DNA from: Niveispirillum sp. | Lineage (GTDB): Bacteria > Pseudomonadota > Alphaproteobacteria > Azospirillales > Azospirillaceae | NCBI RefSeq assembly: GCF_017996735.1 | Contig: NZ_JAGOGJ010000016.1 | Span: forward strand, 1,238 to 65,237 | Length of the DNA stretch: 64,000 nt | Direction: 5' to 3' | Part shown: positions 1-7,183 of the stretch, piece after piece | Layout of the letters: every line of letters begins with the position of its first letter | How positions within the stretch are numbered: position 1 is the stretch's first letter | Translations under genes and position numbers: made by a program | Notes under the pieces: generated by a model | Database searches by the model: none | Told to the model about the DNA's origin: nothing | Seen by the model: the letters and a program-made list of their open reading frames with translations, nothing else

Positions 1-168
1 CGGGATTGGTGCCACCGCCGCCAGGATTGGTCCCGCCGCCACCGGGATTGGTGCCACCGCCGCCAGGATTGGTCCCGCCGCCACCGGGATTGGTGCCACC
101 GCCGCCAGGATTGGTCCCGCCGCCACCGGGATTGGTGCCACCGCCGCCAGGATTGGTCCCGCCGCCAC
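1..168. repeat. Four tandem 42-bp repeats
   Basis: Four essentially identical 42-bp units start at 1, 43, 85 and 127, each made of two 21-bp half units that differ at a few positions. On the minus strand they encode the heptapeptide PGGGGTN twice per unit inside the protein ending at position 1. The array begins before the window, so the copy number is unknown. Such arrays change length by slippage or recombination, so this linker may vary between strains. Confidence 0.9.
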
Positions 169-886
169 CAGGGCTGGTGCCTGGGCCGCGCCCTCCGCCC
201 GATCCGGTGACGGCACCCCCAACACCTGCAACGACCCCTGCACCGATTCCGGGAACGACGCCGCCAACACCGGCCGCTGTGGTTCCGGCACCGCTGCCGC
301 CCCCCAGGCCTGACGTACCGCGATCATCCTGAGCAACAGCTTCGGCCACCTGCTGATCGTCGCTGGATCGGGTATTGATATTGGTCCGGGTGTCGTCACC
401 CAGGGCGATCACGGTCGGGCTGCCCGGAGTGATGACTTCGCCGCCGATCAGTTGGATCTGGGTTTGAAGACCCGTGGCAATTCCTATGGCCGCGGCGATG
501 ACGCCAAGGTTGAGGGGTTGGTTGGCATAGATGACTGGATTCTCAACCATGGCCACCAGCACGACGCGCCCGCGCAGCACGCTTTCCATTGCATTGACGC
601 CGATGCGCACCTTGGCCGCCGTCATCGCCGTGGCGGACCCGCCTGCGACAAGGATCTGCAGATCCCTGATTTCCAGTTCCGGCGGAAATCCACTGACCGA
701 ATCCGGCAAGGCCCTTACCCTGATCCCGCGCATGGCCCCGTCATTCATGCTGGCCAGCACCTGCTCCGCCCGGCCTGGAATATCAAAGGCGAACGGGGCC
801 AGCAGGACCAGCAAGGTGACGACAACACCTGCATAAAGGACAAAGCGGAAGAACCAGCGGAGCGGCGTCAGCAGAAGGCGCAACAT
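1..886 (-). CDS. Membrane-anchored AsmA-like protein with Gly-rich tandem repeats (C-terminus off the window)
   Basis: An open frame runs from an ATG at 886 to the window edge (295 codons, no stop), so the C-terminus is missing. Residues about 14-35 form one hydrophobic segment (VLYAGVVVTLLVLLAPF), likely a signal anchor. The next roughly 110 residues (for example LEIRDLQILVAG, then VRIGVNAMESVLRGRVVLVA) resemble the start of AsmA/DUF748-type proteins, in which a membrane anchor precedes a periplasmic beta-rich domain; this is a weak resemblance. From about residue 200 the chain becomes Gly-rich and then enters seven-residue repeats of the type PGGGGTN. It is divergent from the small gene at 1031. 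AsmA-like identity is inference; the anchor and repeats are seen directly. Confidence 0.6.
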   Translation of the reverse strand, partial: MLRLLLTPLRWFFRFVLYAGVVVTLLVLLAPFAFDIPGRAEQVLASMNDGAMRGIRVRALPDSVSGFPPELEIRDLQILVAGGSATAMTAAKVRIGVNAMESVLRGRVVLVAMVENPVIYANQPLNLGVIAAAIGIATGLQTQIQLIGGEVITPGSPTVIALGDDTRTNINTRSSDDQQVAEAVAQDDRGTSGLGGGSGAGTTAAGVGGVVPGIGAGVVAGVGGAVTGSGGGRGPGTSPGGGGTNPGGGGTNPGGGGTNPGGGGTNPGGGGTNPGGGGTNPGGGGTNPGGGGTNP

Positions 887-1030
887 GGCAGACGAACCGG
901 CTAGGGTGACGGGTGGCGCATCCTACTCCGGCGGCACACCCAAAGTCTTGTGGCGGATGTGGTGCCCCACCACCATTCATGGATGGGGTGGACAGGTACC
1001 CCGGCACCACGCATGGTATGGGACCGGATC

Positions 1031-1258
1031 ATGCCGAAACGGGTACCCCGCCGAATGTCCTCGCCCACACCCAAGCTGTTCGTGTTCCGCTGGCGCAACG
1101 ATGCCGGACGGGAGACCGAACTGTCCTGCTGGGCCGTGAACGAACGGGAAGCGGAAATGTCTGCCCTGCGCGCCGGGTGGCCGGGCCATGACGGCACCCG
1201 CATGGGGTCCTACCGGGCCCAGTTGAAACGTCATCTGCTTTACGATGAAGATTTTTAA
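1031..1258 (+). CDS. Small uncharacterised basic protein
   Basis: A 75-codon frame with strongly GC-biased third positions, in an interval between the divergent membrane protein and the tRNA. It starts MPKRVPRR and continues with a compact WRND...CWAVNERE...GWPGHDGTRMGSYR stretch. An internal ATG at 1055 (protein of 67 residues starting MSSPTPKLF) is an equally possible start; neither has a strong ribosome-binding site. It is followed about 80 bp later by the tRNA. No family is recognised. Codon use suggests that it is a real gene. Confidence 0.5.
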   Translation: MPKRVPRRMSSPTPKLFVFRWRNDAGRETELSCWAVNEREAEMSALRAGWPGHDGTRMGSYRAQLKRHLLYDEDF

Positions 1259-1335
1259 AAACAGGTGTTGACAGGCCCGGCACAGTTTCATAAATAGCGG
1301 CTCCCGTTCGGGACCACCCGGACGGAACGAGTTTA

Positions 1336-1410
1336 GGCACCGTAGCTCAGCGGTAGAGCAGGGGACTCATAAGCCCTTGGTCGCGTGTTCAAATCACGCC
1401 GGTGCCACCA
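1336..1410 (+). tRNA. tRNA with CAT anticodon (Ile2-type more likely than Met)
   Basis: A full cloverleaf including CCA can be folded: acceptor GGCACCG/CGGTGCC, D stem GCTC/GAGC, anticodon loop CTCATAA, variable TGGTC, T stem GCGTG/CACGC with loop TTCAAAT, discriminator A and encoded CCA. A CAT anticodon fits either elongator Met or the AUA-reading Ile2 tRNA whose C34 is changed to lysidine by TilS. The anticodon arm and variable region (AGAGCAGG.GACTCATAA...CTTGGTCGC) are very like E. coli tRNA-Ile2, so Ile2 is my preferred identity. Automatic scanners would usually call it tRNA-Met. The closing A31-G39 pair is a mismatch, as it also is in Ile2 if the T there is read as G. Confidence 0.93.
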
Positions 1411-1417
1411 TAGACGA

Positions 1418-1456
1418 CCCCGTCGGAGTTATCTCCGGCGGGGTTTTCGTTTTTCC
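1418..1456 (+). terminator. Intrinsic terminator of the tRNA
   Basis: An 11-bp stem (1418-1428 with 1433-1443, one G-T pair) closes a TTAT loop and is followed by TTTTCGTTTTT. It sits 7 bases after the tRNA CCA end and is a typical rho-independent terminator. Confidence 0.9.
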
Positions 1457-1509
1457 GGGCCGTGATGGTACGCTCTTTTCCTCACCAACCGGGTTCAGGG
1501 AACAGATCC

Positions 1510-1791
1510 GTGCTGAAGATTGATCGCAAGGGGGCGCTGCGCGGCGCCATGCTGTTGTTGTTGGCCCTGTCCGTGGCCGCCTGCGCCAACCAGCCGGCAC
1601 CGGGGGTGACGCATCCCCTGCCCGGCCTGCTCTGGGGTCTGGTCCATGGTTTCCTGGCGCCGGTATCCTTCATCGGCAGCCTGTTCCTGGATGTGCGGAT
1701 GTACGCCTTCCCCAATGACGGGCTCTGGTACGATTTTGGATTCGTGCTGGGGTCGGGCATCCTGTTCGGCGGTGGAAGCCGGGCGGTCTGA
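1510..1791 (+). CDS. Small putative lipoprotein
   Basis: A 93-residue protein from a GTG at 1510 preceded by AGGGAAC. An upstream in-frame GTG/ATG at 1462-1465 is possible but lies almost in the terminator. The N-terminus is a lipoprotein signal: charged start MLKIDRKGALRG, hydrophobic LLLLALSV and lipobox VAAC at about residues 21-24, so Cys is probably lipidated. After a short Pro-rich linker come hydrophobic stretches (LLWGLVHGFLAPVSFIGSLFL) and a Gly-rich end. This resembles small alphaproteobacterial lipoproteins of unknown role. It is convergent with the next gene, only 5 bp away. Confidence 0.7.
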   Translation: MLKIDRKGALRGAMLLLLALSVAACANQPAPGVTHPLPGLLWGLVHGFLAPVSFIGSLFLDVRMYAFPNDGLWYDFGFVLGSGILFGGGSRAV

Positions 1792-1796
1792 GCGCG

Positions 1797-2735
1797 TCAG
1801 GCCGCGATCAGGCTGCCCGCCGACAGGTTGGGACCGACCTTCATGCCATAACCGTTGCTGGGCTTGCCGCTGCTGGCATCGCCCTCATCGCTGTCGCGCG
1901 CGCCGGACCCGGTGGAGCGCTTCTTCTCCTCCTCATCCGTGGTCGGCAGGGCCAGGCTGTCCAGCATCATGATGGTGAAGGTGGAGATCGGTTCCTTGCC
2001 GCTGGCGGCGGACCGGTTGCCGGTCAGCCAGGGCTGGGAGGAAGTATCGACCGACTGCACGGTGCCCAGCGTCGTGGACCCGGCAAATTGTGCCGGGGCG
2101 TCGTCGAACTTGGCGGCGAAATTGTCGAAGATCTGACCGACCGATTTCGGCCGCGTGCCATCATAGAACACGTTCAGATTGGCCTTGGCCGCATCGGGCA
2201 ACAGGGCCGCTGCCGGCTGGTTAGGGTTCTTGTCCATGGCCTTCAGGAACTTGGTGGCCCCGCCGGCGCCCAGGAAATGCGCCATGTAGAGTTCCGTGTT
2301 GCCCACCGGGCGGCCCAGTTCGTTTTCCAGATGGGTCTTGTTGTCATTGGCCAGTTCGGCGGCAAAAATGGCCGACAGGCGCGGGTCCTTGCGCAGGTTC
2401 AGGATTTCCTTGCGTGTCTGGGGGTCGGATACGGAACCGTCATTGATCTTGTCGGCATAGACACCCAACCCGTACTTGGCCCCGTGCTGTTCCACCATGT
2501 TCAACCACGTACCTTCGGTGAATTGGAACAGACCCGTGGCACTGCTGGTCGATGCCTTGACATCGGTGCGATATCCGCTTTCAACCCCCGCCTTATCCAT
2601 CAGATAGGCAAAATCGACCCCTGTCGCCGCGCTCGCCTGCTGCACGGCGCGCACCACATGGACCGGCGCATTGCGCGTGTTGCCCTTGGTTTCAGCGACG
2701 CTGCCCTGGTTCAGGAGGTTGAGATTGGTAGTCAC
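1797..2735 (-). CDS. SLT-type lytic transglycosylase-like protein, no signal peptide
   Basis: A 312-residue protein. I start it at the GTG at 2735 because GGAGCC lies 6-8 bases upstream; the longer TTG start at 2777 lacks a site. Residues about 30-100 carry the goose-type lysozyme/SLT pattern: a catalytic Glu in AGVESGYRTD, then SATGLFQFTEGTW, the equivalent of the usual S-x-G-x-x-Q-x-M-P-x-T-x motif. A later MAHFLGAGGATKFL matches the third SLT motif. The C-terminal third is low-complexity and Asp/Ser/Gly-rich. The enzyme would cleave peptidoglycan to 1,6-anhydromuramyl products. No export signal is visible, so either secretion is non-classical or the true N-terminus differs. Confidence 0.8.
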   Translation of the reverse strand: MTTNLNLLNQGSVAETKGNTRNAPVHVVRAVQQASAATGVDFAYLMDKAGVESGYRTDVKASTSSATGLFQFTEGTWLNMVEQHGAKYGLGVYADKINDGSVSDPQTRKEILNLRKDPRLSAIFAAELANDNKTHLENELGRPVGNTELYMAHFLGAGGATKFLKAMDKNPNQPAAALLPDAAKANLNVFYDGTRPKSVGQIFDNFAAKFDDAPAQFAGSTTLGTVQSVDTSSQPWLTGNRSAASGKEPISTFTIMMLDSLALPTTDEEEKKRSTGSGARDSDEGDASSGKPSNGYGMKVGPNLSAGSLIAA

Positions 2736-2967
2736 GGGACGGCTCCACGGGTACGGGTTCGCCAGGAAAGAAAGCAATCATCGTGCCAAGTGCCATACAG
2801 CGCAAAGCCTGATGACAAAAGCCTGCCTTTTACGTTAACGTAAGCCACAAGATGGCCACCTTTACCGGCGGGGCTTGCCGGGTGGGGGTCTTCGCGCGAT
2901 GTTTCTTTATGAAACGGGCGGGCGCCGCAACCCGTCCGAAACAGGCAAGCCGGGAGGACAAGGCGAC

Positions 2968-4764
2968 ATGACCGCTTATAATGCACCCATCCAGGATATG
3001 CGTTTCACGCTGAACCATGTGGTCGGCCTGCCCCAGGTGGCAGCATTGCCGGGATATGACGCCGTGACGTCCGATCTGGTGGATCAGGTCCTGGACGAGG
3101 CGGGAAAACTGGCGCGCGATGTGCTGGCCCCGCTGAACTGGGTGGGCGACCAGAATGGCGCCAAGCTGGAGAATGGCGTGGTTACCACCGCCCCCGGCTT
3201 CCGTGATGCCTACTGGAAATATGCCGAGGGTGGCTGGAATGCCGTCCCGTTCGATCCGGATTTTGGTGGTCAGGGCCTGCCCTGGACCCTGGCCCTGCCG
3301 ATCCAGGAAATGTGGACCTCGGCCAACATGTCCTTCTCGCTGTGCCCCATGCTGAACCAGGGGGCCGTGGAACTGCTGCAGGCCCATGGATCGGACCAGC
3401 AGAAGAAACTGTATCTGGAGAAGCTGATCAGCGGTGAATGGACCGGCACCATGAACCTGACGGAGCCGCAGGCCGGTTCCGATGTGGGCGCCGTCCGCAC
3501 CAAGGCCGTGCCTCAGGATGACGGGACCTGGCTGATCACCGGGCAGAAGATCTTCATCACCTATGGTGAGCATGACTTCACCGACAACATCATCCATCTC
3601 GTGCTGGCCCGCACCCCCACCGCCCCGGCCGGCGTAAAGGGCATCAGCCTGTTCGTCGTGCCCAAATTCATGGTGAAGGAGGATGGCAGCCTGGGGGCGC
3701 GCAACGACCTGCGCTGCGCCGGGCTGGAGCATAAGATGGGCATCCATGCCAGCCCCACGGCCGTCATGGCCTATGGCGACAATGGCGGCGCTGTTGGCTT
3801 CATGGTGGGCGAGGAGAATCGCGGCATCGAGTACATGTTCACCATGATGAACAATGCCCGCCTGGGCGTCGGGCTTCAGGGCATGGCCATTGCCGAACGC
3901 GCCTATCAGCAAGCCGTGGAATATGCCAAGGGCCGCGTGCAGAGCCGCGCCCTGACCGGCAAGGATCCCAACCCGGTCGCGATCATCAAGCACCCGGACG
4001 TGCGCCGCATGTTGATGACCATGAAGTCGCAGGTGGAGGCCGCCCGCGCGCTGGTCTATTTCACCGCCTCGGCCCTGGACAACGCCCACCGCAACCCGGA
4101 TGCCGACGCCGCCAAGGCCGCCAACGCGCTGAACGACCTGCTGACCCCCATCACCAAGGCATGGTGCACCGACCTGGGGGTGGAGATTTCCAGCCTGGGC
4201 GTGCAGATTCATGGCGGCATGGGCTTCATCGAGGAAACGGGCGCCGCCCAGCATTACCGCGACGCCCGTATCGCCCCCATCTATGAGGGAACCAACGGCA
4301 TCCAGGCCAATGATCTGGTGTTCCGCAAGGTGCTGCGTGATGGCGGTCAGGCGGCCGCATCCCTGATCGCGGAGATGCGGGCCACCGCCGCCCTGATCGC
4401 CGACCAGCCGGGCGACGACATGGCAACCATGGGCGCCAATCTCGGCGATGCCATCGACGCCGTGGAAACGGCAACGAAATGGGTGCTGGAAACGGGCAAG
4501 GGTGACATGACGGCCGTCGCATCGGGCGCCGTCAATTATCTGCGCATGTTCGGCGTCACCATCGGCGGTTATCTGACGGCCAAGGCCATGATCGCCGCCA
4601 ACGGCCTTCTGCGCGAACCGGGCGCGGATGCGCGGTTCCTGGATGGCAAGATCGTCACCGGCCGCTTCTATGCCGACCAGATCCTGCCGCAGGCGCGCGG
4701 TTTGCTGACTGTGGTGACGAACGGACACCGGGCCGTGATGGGCCTGTCTGAAGACCAGTTCTGA
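2968..4764 (+). CDS. Acyl-CoA dehydrogenase, DmdC/long-chain type with C-terminal extension
   Basis: A 598-residue flavoprotein starting at ATG 2968 with GGGAGG ten bases upstream. It oxidises an acyl-CoA to the trans-2-enoyl-CoA, passing electrons from FAD to ETF. Visible marks are TMNLTEPQAGSDVG (FAD/substrate loop), IHASPTAVM, GGMGFIEETGAAQHYRDARI, and the catalytic Glu440 in IYEGTNGIQ. The length (about 600 rather than 380) and the C-terminal helical extension fit the family annotated as 3-methylmercaptopropionyl-CoA dehydrogenase (DmdC) or acyl-CoA dehydrogenase with C-terminal domain. The sequence alone does not fix the substrate. It has no beta-oxidation partners nearby, so it appears to be monocistronic. 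Confidence 0.93.
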   Translation: MTAYNAPIQDMRFTLNHVVGLPQVAALPGYDAVTSDLVDQVLDEAGKLARDVLAPLNWVGDQNGAKLENGVVTTAPGFRDAYWKYAEGGWNAVPFDPDFGGQGLPWTLALPIQEMWTSANMSFSLCPMLNQGAVELLQAHGSDQQKKLYLEKLISGEWTGTMNLTEPQAGSDVGAVRTKAVPQDDGTWLITGQKIFITYGEHDFTDNIIHLVLARTPTAPAGVKGISLFVVPKFMVKEDGSLGARNDLRCAGLEHKMGIHASPTAVMAYGDNGGAVGFMVGEENRGIEYMFTMMNNARLGVGLQGMAIAERAYQQAVEYAKGRVQSRALTGKDPNPVAIIKHPDVRRMLMTMKSQVEAARALVYFTASALDNAHRNPDADAAKAANALNDLLTPITKAWCTDLGVEISSLGVQIHGGMGFIEETGAAQHYRDARIAPIYEGTNGIQANDLVFRKVLRDGGQAAASLIAEMRATAALIADQPGDDMATMGANLGDAIDAVETATKWVLETGKGDMTAVASGAVNYLRMFGVTIGGYLTAKAMIAANGLLREPGADARFLDGKIVTGRFYADQILPQARGLLTVVTNGHRAVMGLSEDQF

Positions 4765-4917
4765 TAAGCGGGGGCGGGTGGCGGACAACGCCGCCCGCCA
4801 GCCCCACAAGACGAAGGGCATAGGCCCAACGTTTGCGTGTCTAGACATTGCGGCAAATGGACTTTGCGGGTCCTTGGGTTTCACACTGCCCCATTCACAG
4901 AGGGCGGGAGGAACCCC

Positions 4918-5121
4918 ATGACCGACACACCGACCGATGAACTGCGCCTGCTGGCAGCAAAGATCGCGACATCCTATGCACAGGCAAATCAGGTCGTGCC
5001 AGAACAGCTCCCGGGCTTGATTCGTTTGGCCTATCAGGGTTTGCAGCGGTGCATCACCCCTGCCCCTGCACCCGTCGTCGCGGTCAATAAGCGCCGCCGC
5101 GGGCGTCCGCCTTCGGCCTGA
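4918..5121 (+). CDS. MucR N-terminal-domain mini-protein with AT-hook-like tail
   Basis: A 67-residue protein from the ATG at 4918, preceded by GGGAGG. Residues about 8-50 (LRLLAAKIATSYAQANQVV, then PEQLPGLIRLAYQGL) match the N-terminal oligomerisation half of the MucR/Ros family, whose normal form continues into a C2H2 zinc finger and is about 140 residues long. Here the zinc finger is absent and the chain ends in a basic KRRRGRPPSA segment, the core of an AT-hook. It may be a small nucleoid-type or modulatory DNA-binding protein. The N-domain match is visible; the role is inference. It is convergent with the ECF sigma gene, 10 bp apart. Confidence 0.75.
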   Translation: MTDTPTDELRLLAAKIATSYAQANQVVPEQLPGLIRLAYQGLQRCITPAPAPVVAVNKRRRGRPPSA

Positions 5122-5136
5122 CGGTTTCCCGTCAGG
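5117..5136. terminator. Short hairpin between convergent genes
   Basis: A 7-bp perfect stem (CCTGACG/CGTCAGG, 5117-5123 with 5130-5136) covers the stop codon of the MucR-like gene and the last codons of the sigma factor. There is no T tract on either side, so termination is uncertain. Confidence 0.4.
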
Positions 5137-5665
5137 CACGGGCCTCCGTTTCACCATCCATCAGGCGTCGCAGCGTACCACGGGCGCGCGACAGGCGGGA
5201 CTTCACGGTACCGACCGAGATATTGGCGTTGCGCGCAGCCTGTTCATAGCTGACCCCGCGCAACGCCACCATCACCACCATATCGCGCTGGTCGGTAGGC
5301 AACCGGGCCATGGCCCGGCGCAGATCGCGCATCTGCATGCGGCCCATCTGACGGGCCGGCGTGCCGCCCAGTTCCGCACCATCGCAATCATCCAGCGCCA
5401 CATGTTGCCGGTTCCGGCGCAGGCCGTTGATATGCAGGTTGCGCAGCATCGTGGACAACCACGCCCGCAGGTTCGTGCCTTCTTCCCACAGGTGAAGCCG
5501 CGTCAGGGCGCGTTCCATGCATTCCTGGGCCAGATCATCGGCCTGGGTGCCATCGCGACACAGGCCCAGCGCATAGCGGCGCAGATATTCACGCTCGGCT
5601 GCCACCAGACGGGCAAGGTCCGGGCGGGCGGAAACAGTGATGATGTTATGCTGGCTGCTGGCCAT
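5132..5665 (-). CDS. ECF-type RNA polymerase sigma factor
   Basis: A 177-residue sigma-70 family factor. I start at ATG 5665 because AAGGAG lies six bases upstream; other in-frame starts up to 5758 are less likely. Region 2 is at about residues 20-85 (LRRYALGLCRDGTQADDLAQECMERAL, WLSTMLRNLHINGLRR). Region 4 is at about residues 115-170 (MARLPTDQRDMVVMVALRG with the helix-turn-helix EQAARNANISVGTVKSRLSRAR). The protein directs core polymerase to alternative promoters. No anti-sigma factor, NepR or PhyR partner is adjacent, so its control is not visible here. It is similar in layout to the general-stress ECF15 group but without the usual neighbours. Confidence 0.93.
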   Translation of the reverse strand: MASSQHNIITVSARPDLARLVAAEREYLRRYALGLCRDGTQADDLAQECMERALTRLHLWEEGTNLRAWLSTMLRNLHINGLRRNRQHVALDDCDGAELGGTPARQMGRMQMRDLRRAMARLPTDQRDMVVMVALRGVSYEQAARNANISVGTVKSRLSRARGTLRRLMDGETEARA

Positions 5666-6101
5666 GTTCATCTCCTTCGTCCAACGGCGAATTGCAAGAT
5701 CACTGAGGCCATTGATCGAATATCGAAACATATCCGACCTATTATTGGCACAACCCAAGTCAGGGCTGATTTATCGTCCTGCAGTTCCCCAGCCGTGATT
5801 TAAGGAATTTTTACCCGGACCGTGTCATGATTGTGGCACGCGCCGGCTAATACCCGTTCTCTTTAGTCCGATCTGCTGGTCATAGGCCTTCCGCCGCACA
5901 TGTGTCCGACCATTGGAAAACCGACACGGATGCGCTATATCCACCGGACAGGTGGAGCATGACTGGGCACCCGCAAACCGCCTGGCCCTAACCATCCGGT
6001 TGGGTGGCGGTTGAGGCGGCAAAGGCTTAGTGTCGGCGTCAAGCGACACCGCCGGCGTCAAGCCTCATCGACCCTGTCGCGCGCCTTTCCAAGGACACGT
6101 C
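5666..6101. other. 436-bp intergenic region between divergent genes
   Basis: This lies between the sigma factor and the glycosyltransferase, which are transcribed away from each other, so both promoters should be inside. It is locally AT-richer around 5690-5830. An 11-base direct repeat (CGGCGTCAAGC) occurs at about 6034 and again at about 6053. I see no convincing gene, and no clear GGAAC...CGTT stress-type promoter. Confidence 0.5.
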
Positions 6102-7175
6102 ATGTCGTCGCCCACCTACGAACCCTCGAAGCACCCCACCCCCCTGCGCCCCCTGAACGAAGCCACGGTGCTGTCGGTTGTGCTGCCCATGCATAACGAG
6201 GGGGAGAATATCGACGCCCTGTTCGCGCGGCTGCAGCCCGTGCTGGAACGGCTTGGCGTGCCGTATGAGGTCGTGTGCGTGGATGATGGGTCGCGGGATG
6301 ATACCTGGCCACGCCTGATGGCCGTCCATGCGGCCAATCCGCGTATCCGGCTGGTGCGGTTCAGCCGCAATTTCGGCAAGGAAATGGCCATGACGGCGGG
6401 CCTGCGCCATGCCACGGGCCGGGCCGTCGTGCTTATGGACAGCGACCTTCAGCATCCGCCGGAAGTGATCGAAGAGTTCTATGCCCATTGGCAGGCCGGC
6501 GCGCAGGTCGTGTTCGGCGTGCGCCGGAGCCGCGATACCGACCCTCCCCTGCGCCGTTTCCTGACACGCCGCTTTTACAAGCTGCTGGATGCCATGTCGG
6601 AAGTGCCGCTGCCCCGCGATGCCGGCGATTTCCGCCTGATGGACCGGGCTGTCGTCGATGCGCTGAACCTGATGGGGGAACGCACGCGTTTCATGAAGGG
6701 GCTGTATAGCTGGGTCGGCTTCCGGCAGGTCGCGGTTCCGTTCGAAACAGCACCACGGTTTGCCGGCAACTCCACCTTCAGCACATGGAAACTGTTCCGT
6801 TTCGCGCTGGACGGCATTGTTTCCTTCTCGACCCTGCCCTTGCGCGTCTGGTCCTGGCTGGGCCTGGCGGTGGCGGCCATCGCCGTGATCTATGGAGCGC
6901 TGATTCTGCTGAAGACCATGATCTTCGGCATTGATGTGCCGGGCTATGCCTCGCTGATGGTGGCGACCCTGTTCCTGGGCGGGGTACAGTTGATCTGCCT
7001 GGGCGTGCTGGGCGATTATCTGGGCCGGGTATTCACTGAGGTTAAGGGACGGCCTCTGTATCTGGTCGCCGACAGTGTCGGGTTCACGTCGGCTGCCGCC
7101 ACGGAGGAGACGCGCCCCGAACATCGCCTTGGGCCCGCCCCCCTGCCCGACCGGCGAAGCAGCGCAACGAACTGA
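6102..7175 (+). CDS. Polyprenyl-phosphate glycosyltransferase, GT2 family
   Basis: A 357-residue protein starting at ATG 6102, six bases after AAGGA. The GT-A domain occupies about residues 20-240, with DDGSRDDT at Asp61-62 and the metal-binding DSDLQHPP at Asp113/Asp115. Two transmembrane helices follow near the end (VAAIAVIYGALILL and LMVATLFLGGVQLICLGVLG). This is the architecture of GtrB/ArnC/DPM1-like enzymes, which move a sugar from a nucleotide donor to undecaprenyl phosphate on the cytoplasmic face of the inner membrane. The next gene, 8 bp downstream, is a GT-C enzyme that could use the product, so the pair probably decorates a surface glycan or lipid. Confidence 0.92.
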   Translation: MSSPTYEPSKHPTPLRPLNEATVLSVVLPMHNEGENIDALFARLQPVLERLGVPYEVVCVDDGSRDDTWPRLMAVHAANPRIRLVRFSRNFGKEMAMTAGLRHATGRAVVLMDSDLQHPPEVIEEFYAHWQAGAQVVFGVRRSRDTDPPLRRFLTRRFYKLLDAMSEVPLPRDAGDFRLMDRAVVDALNLMGERTRFMKGLYSWVGFRQVAVPFETAPRFAGNSTFSTWKLFRFALDGIVSFSTLPLRVWSWLGLAVAAIAVIYGALILLKTMIFGIDVPGYASLMVATLFLGGVQLICLGVLGDYLGRVFTEVKGRPLYLVADSVGFTSAAATEETRPEHRLGPAPLPDRRSSATN

Positions 7176-7183
7176 CCGGAGCT

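Noticed and set aside
1..168. Possible CRISPR array
   Set aside because: The units are directly adjacent with no spacers and lie inside a coding frame.
6..332. Plus-strand frame encoding PPPPGLV repeats
   Set aside because: It reads the complement of the Gly-rich repeats. The minus-strand frame has a membrane anchor and proper codon bias, so it is the real gene.
2830..5157. Long minus-strand frame of 775 codons
   Set aside because: It is the antisense shadow of the acyl-CoA dehydrogenase gene. It lacks family features and is His/Gly/Gln-rich, as such shadows are in GC-rich DNA.
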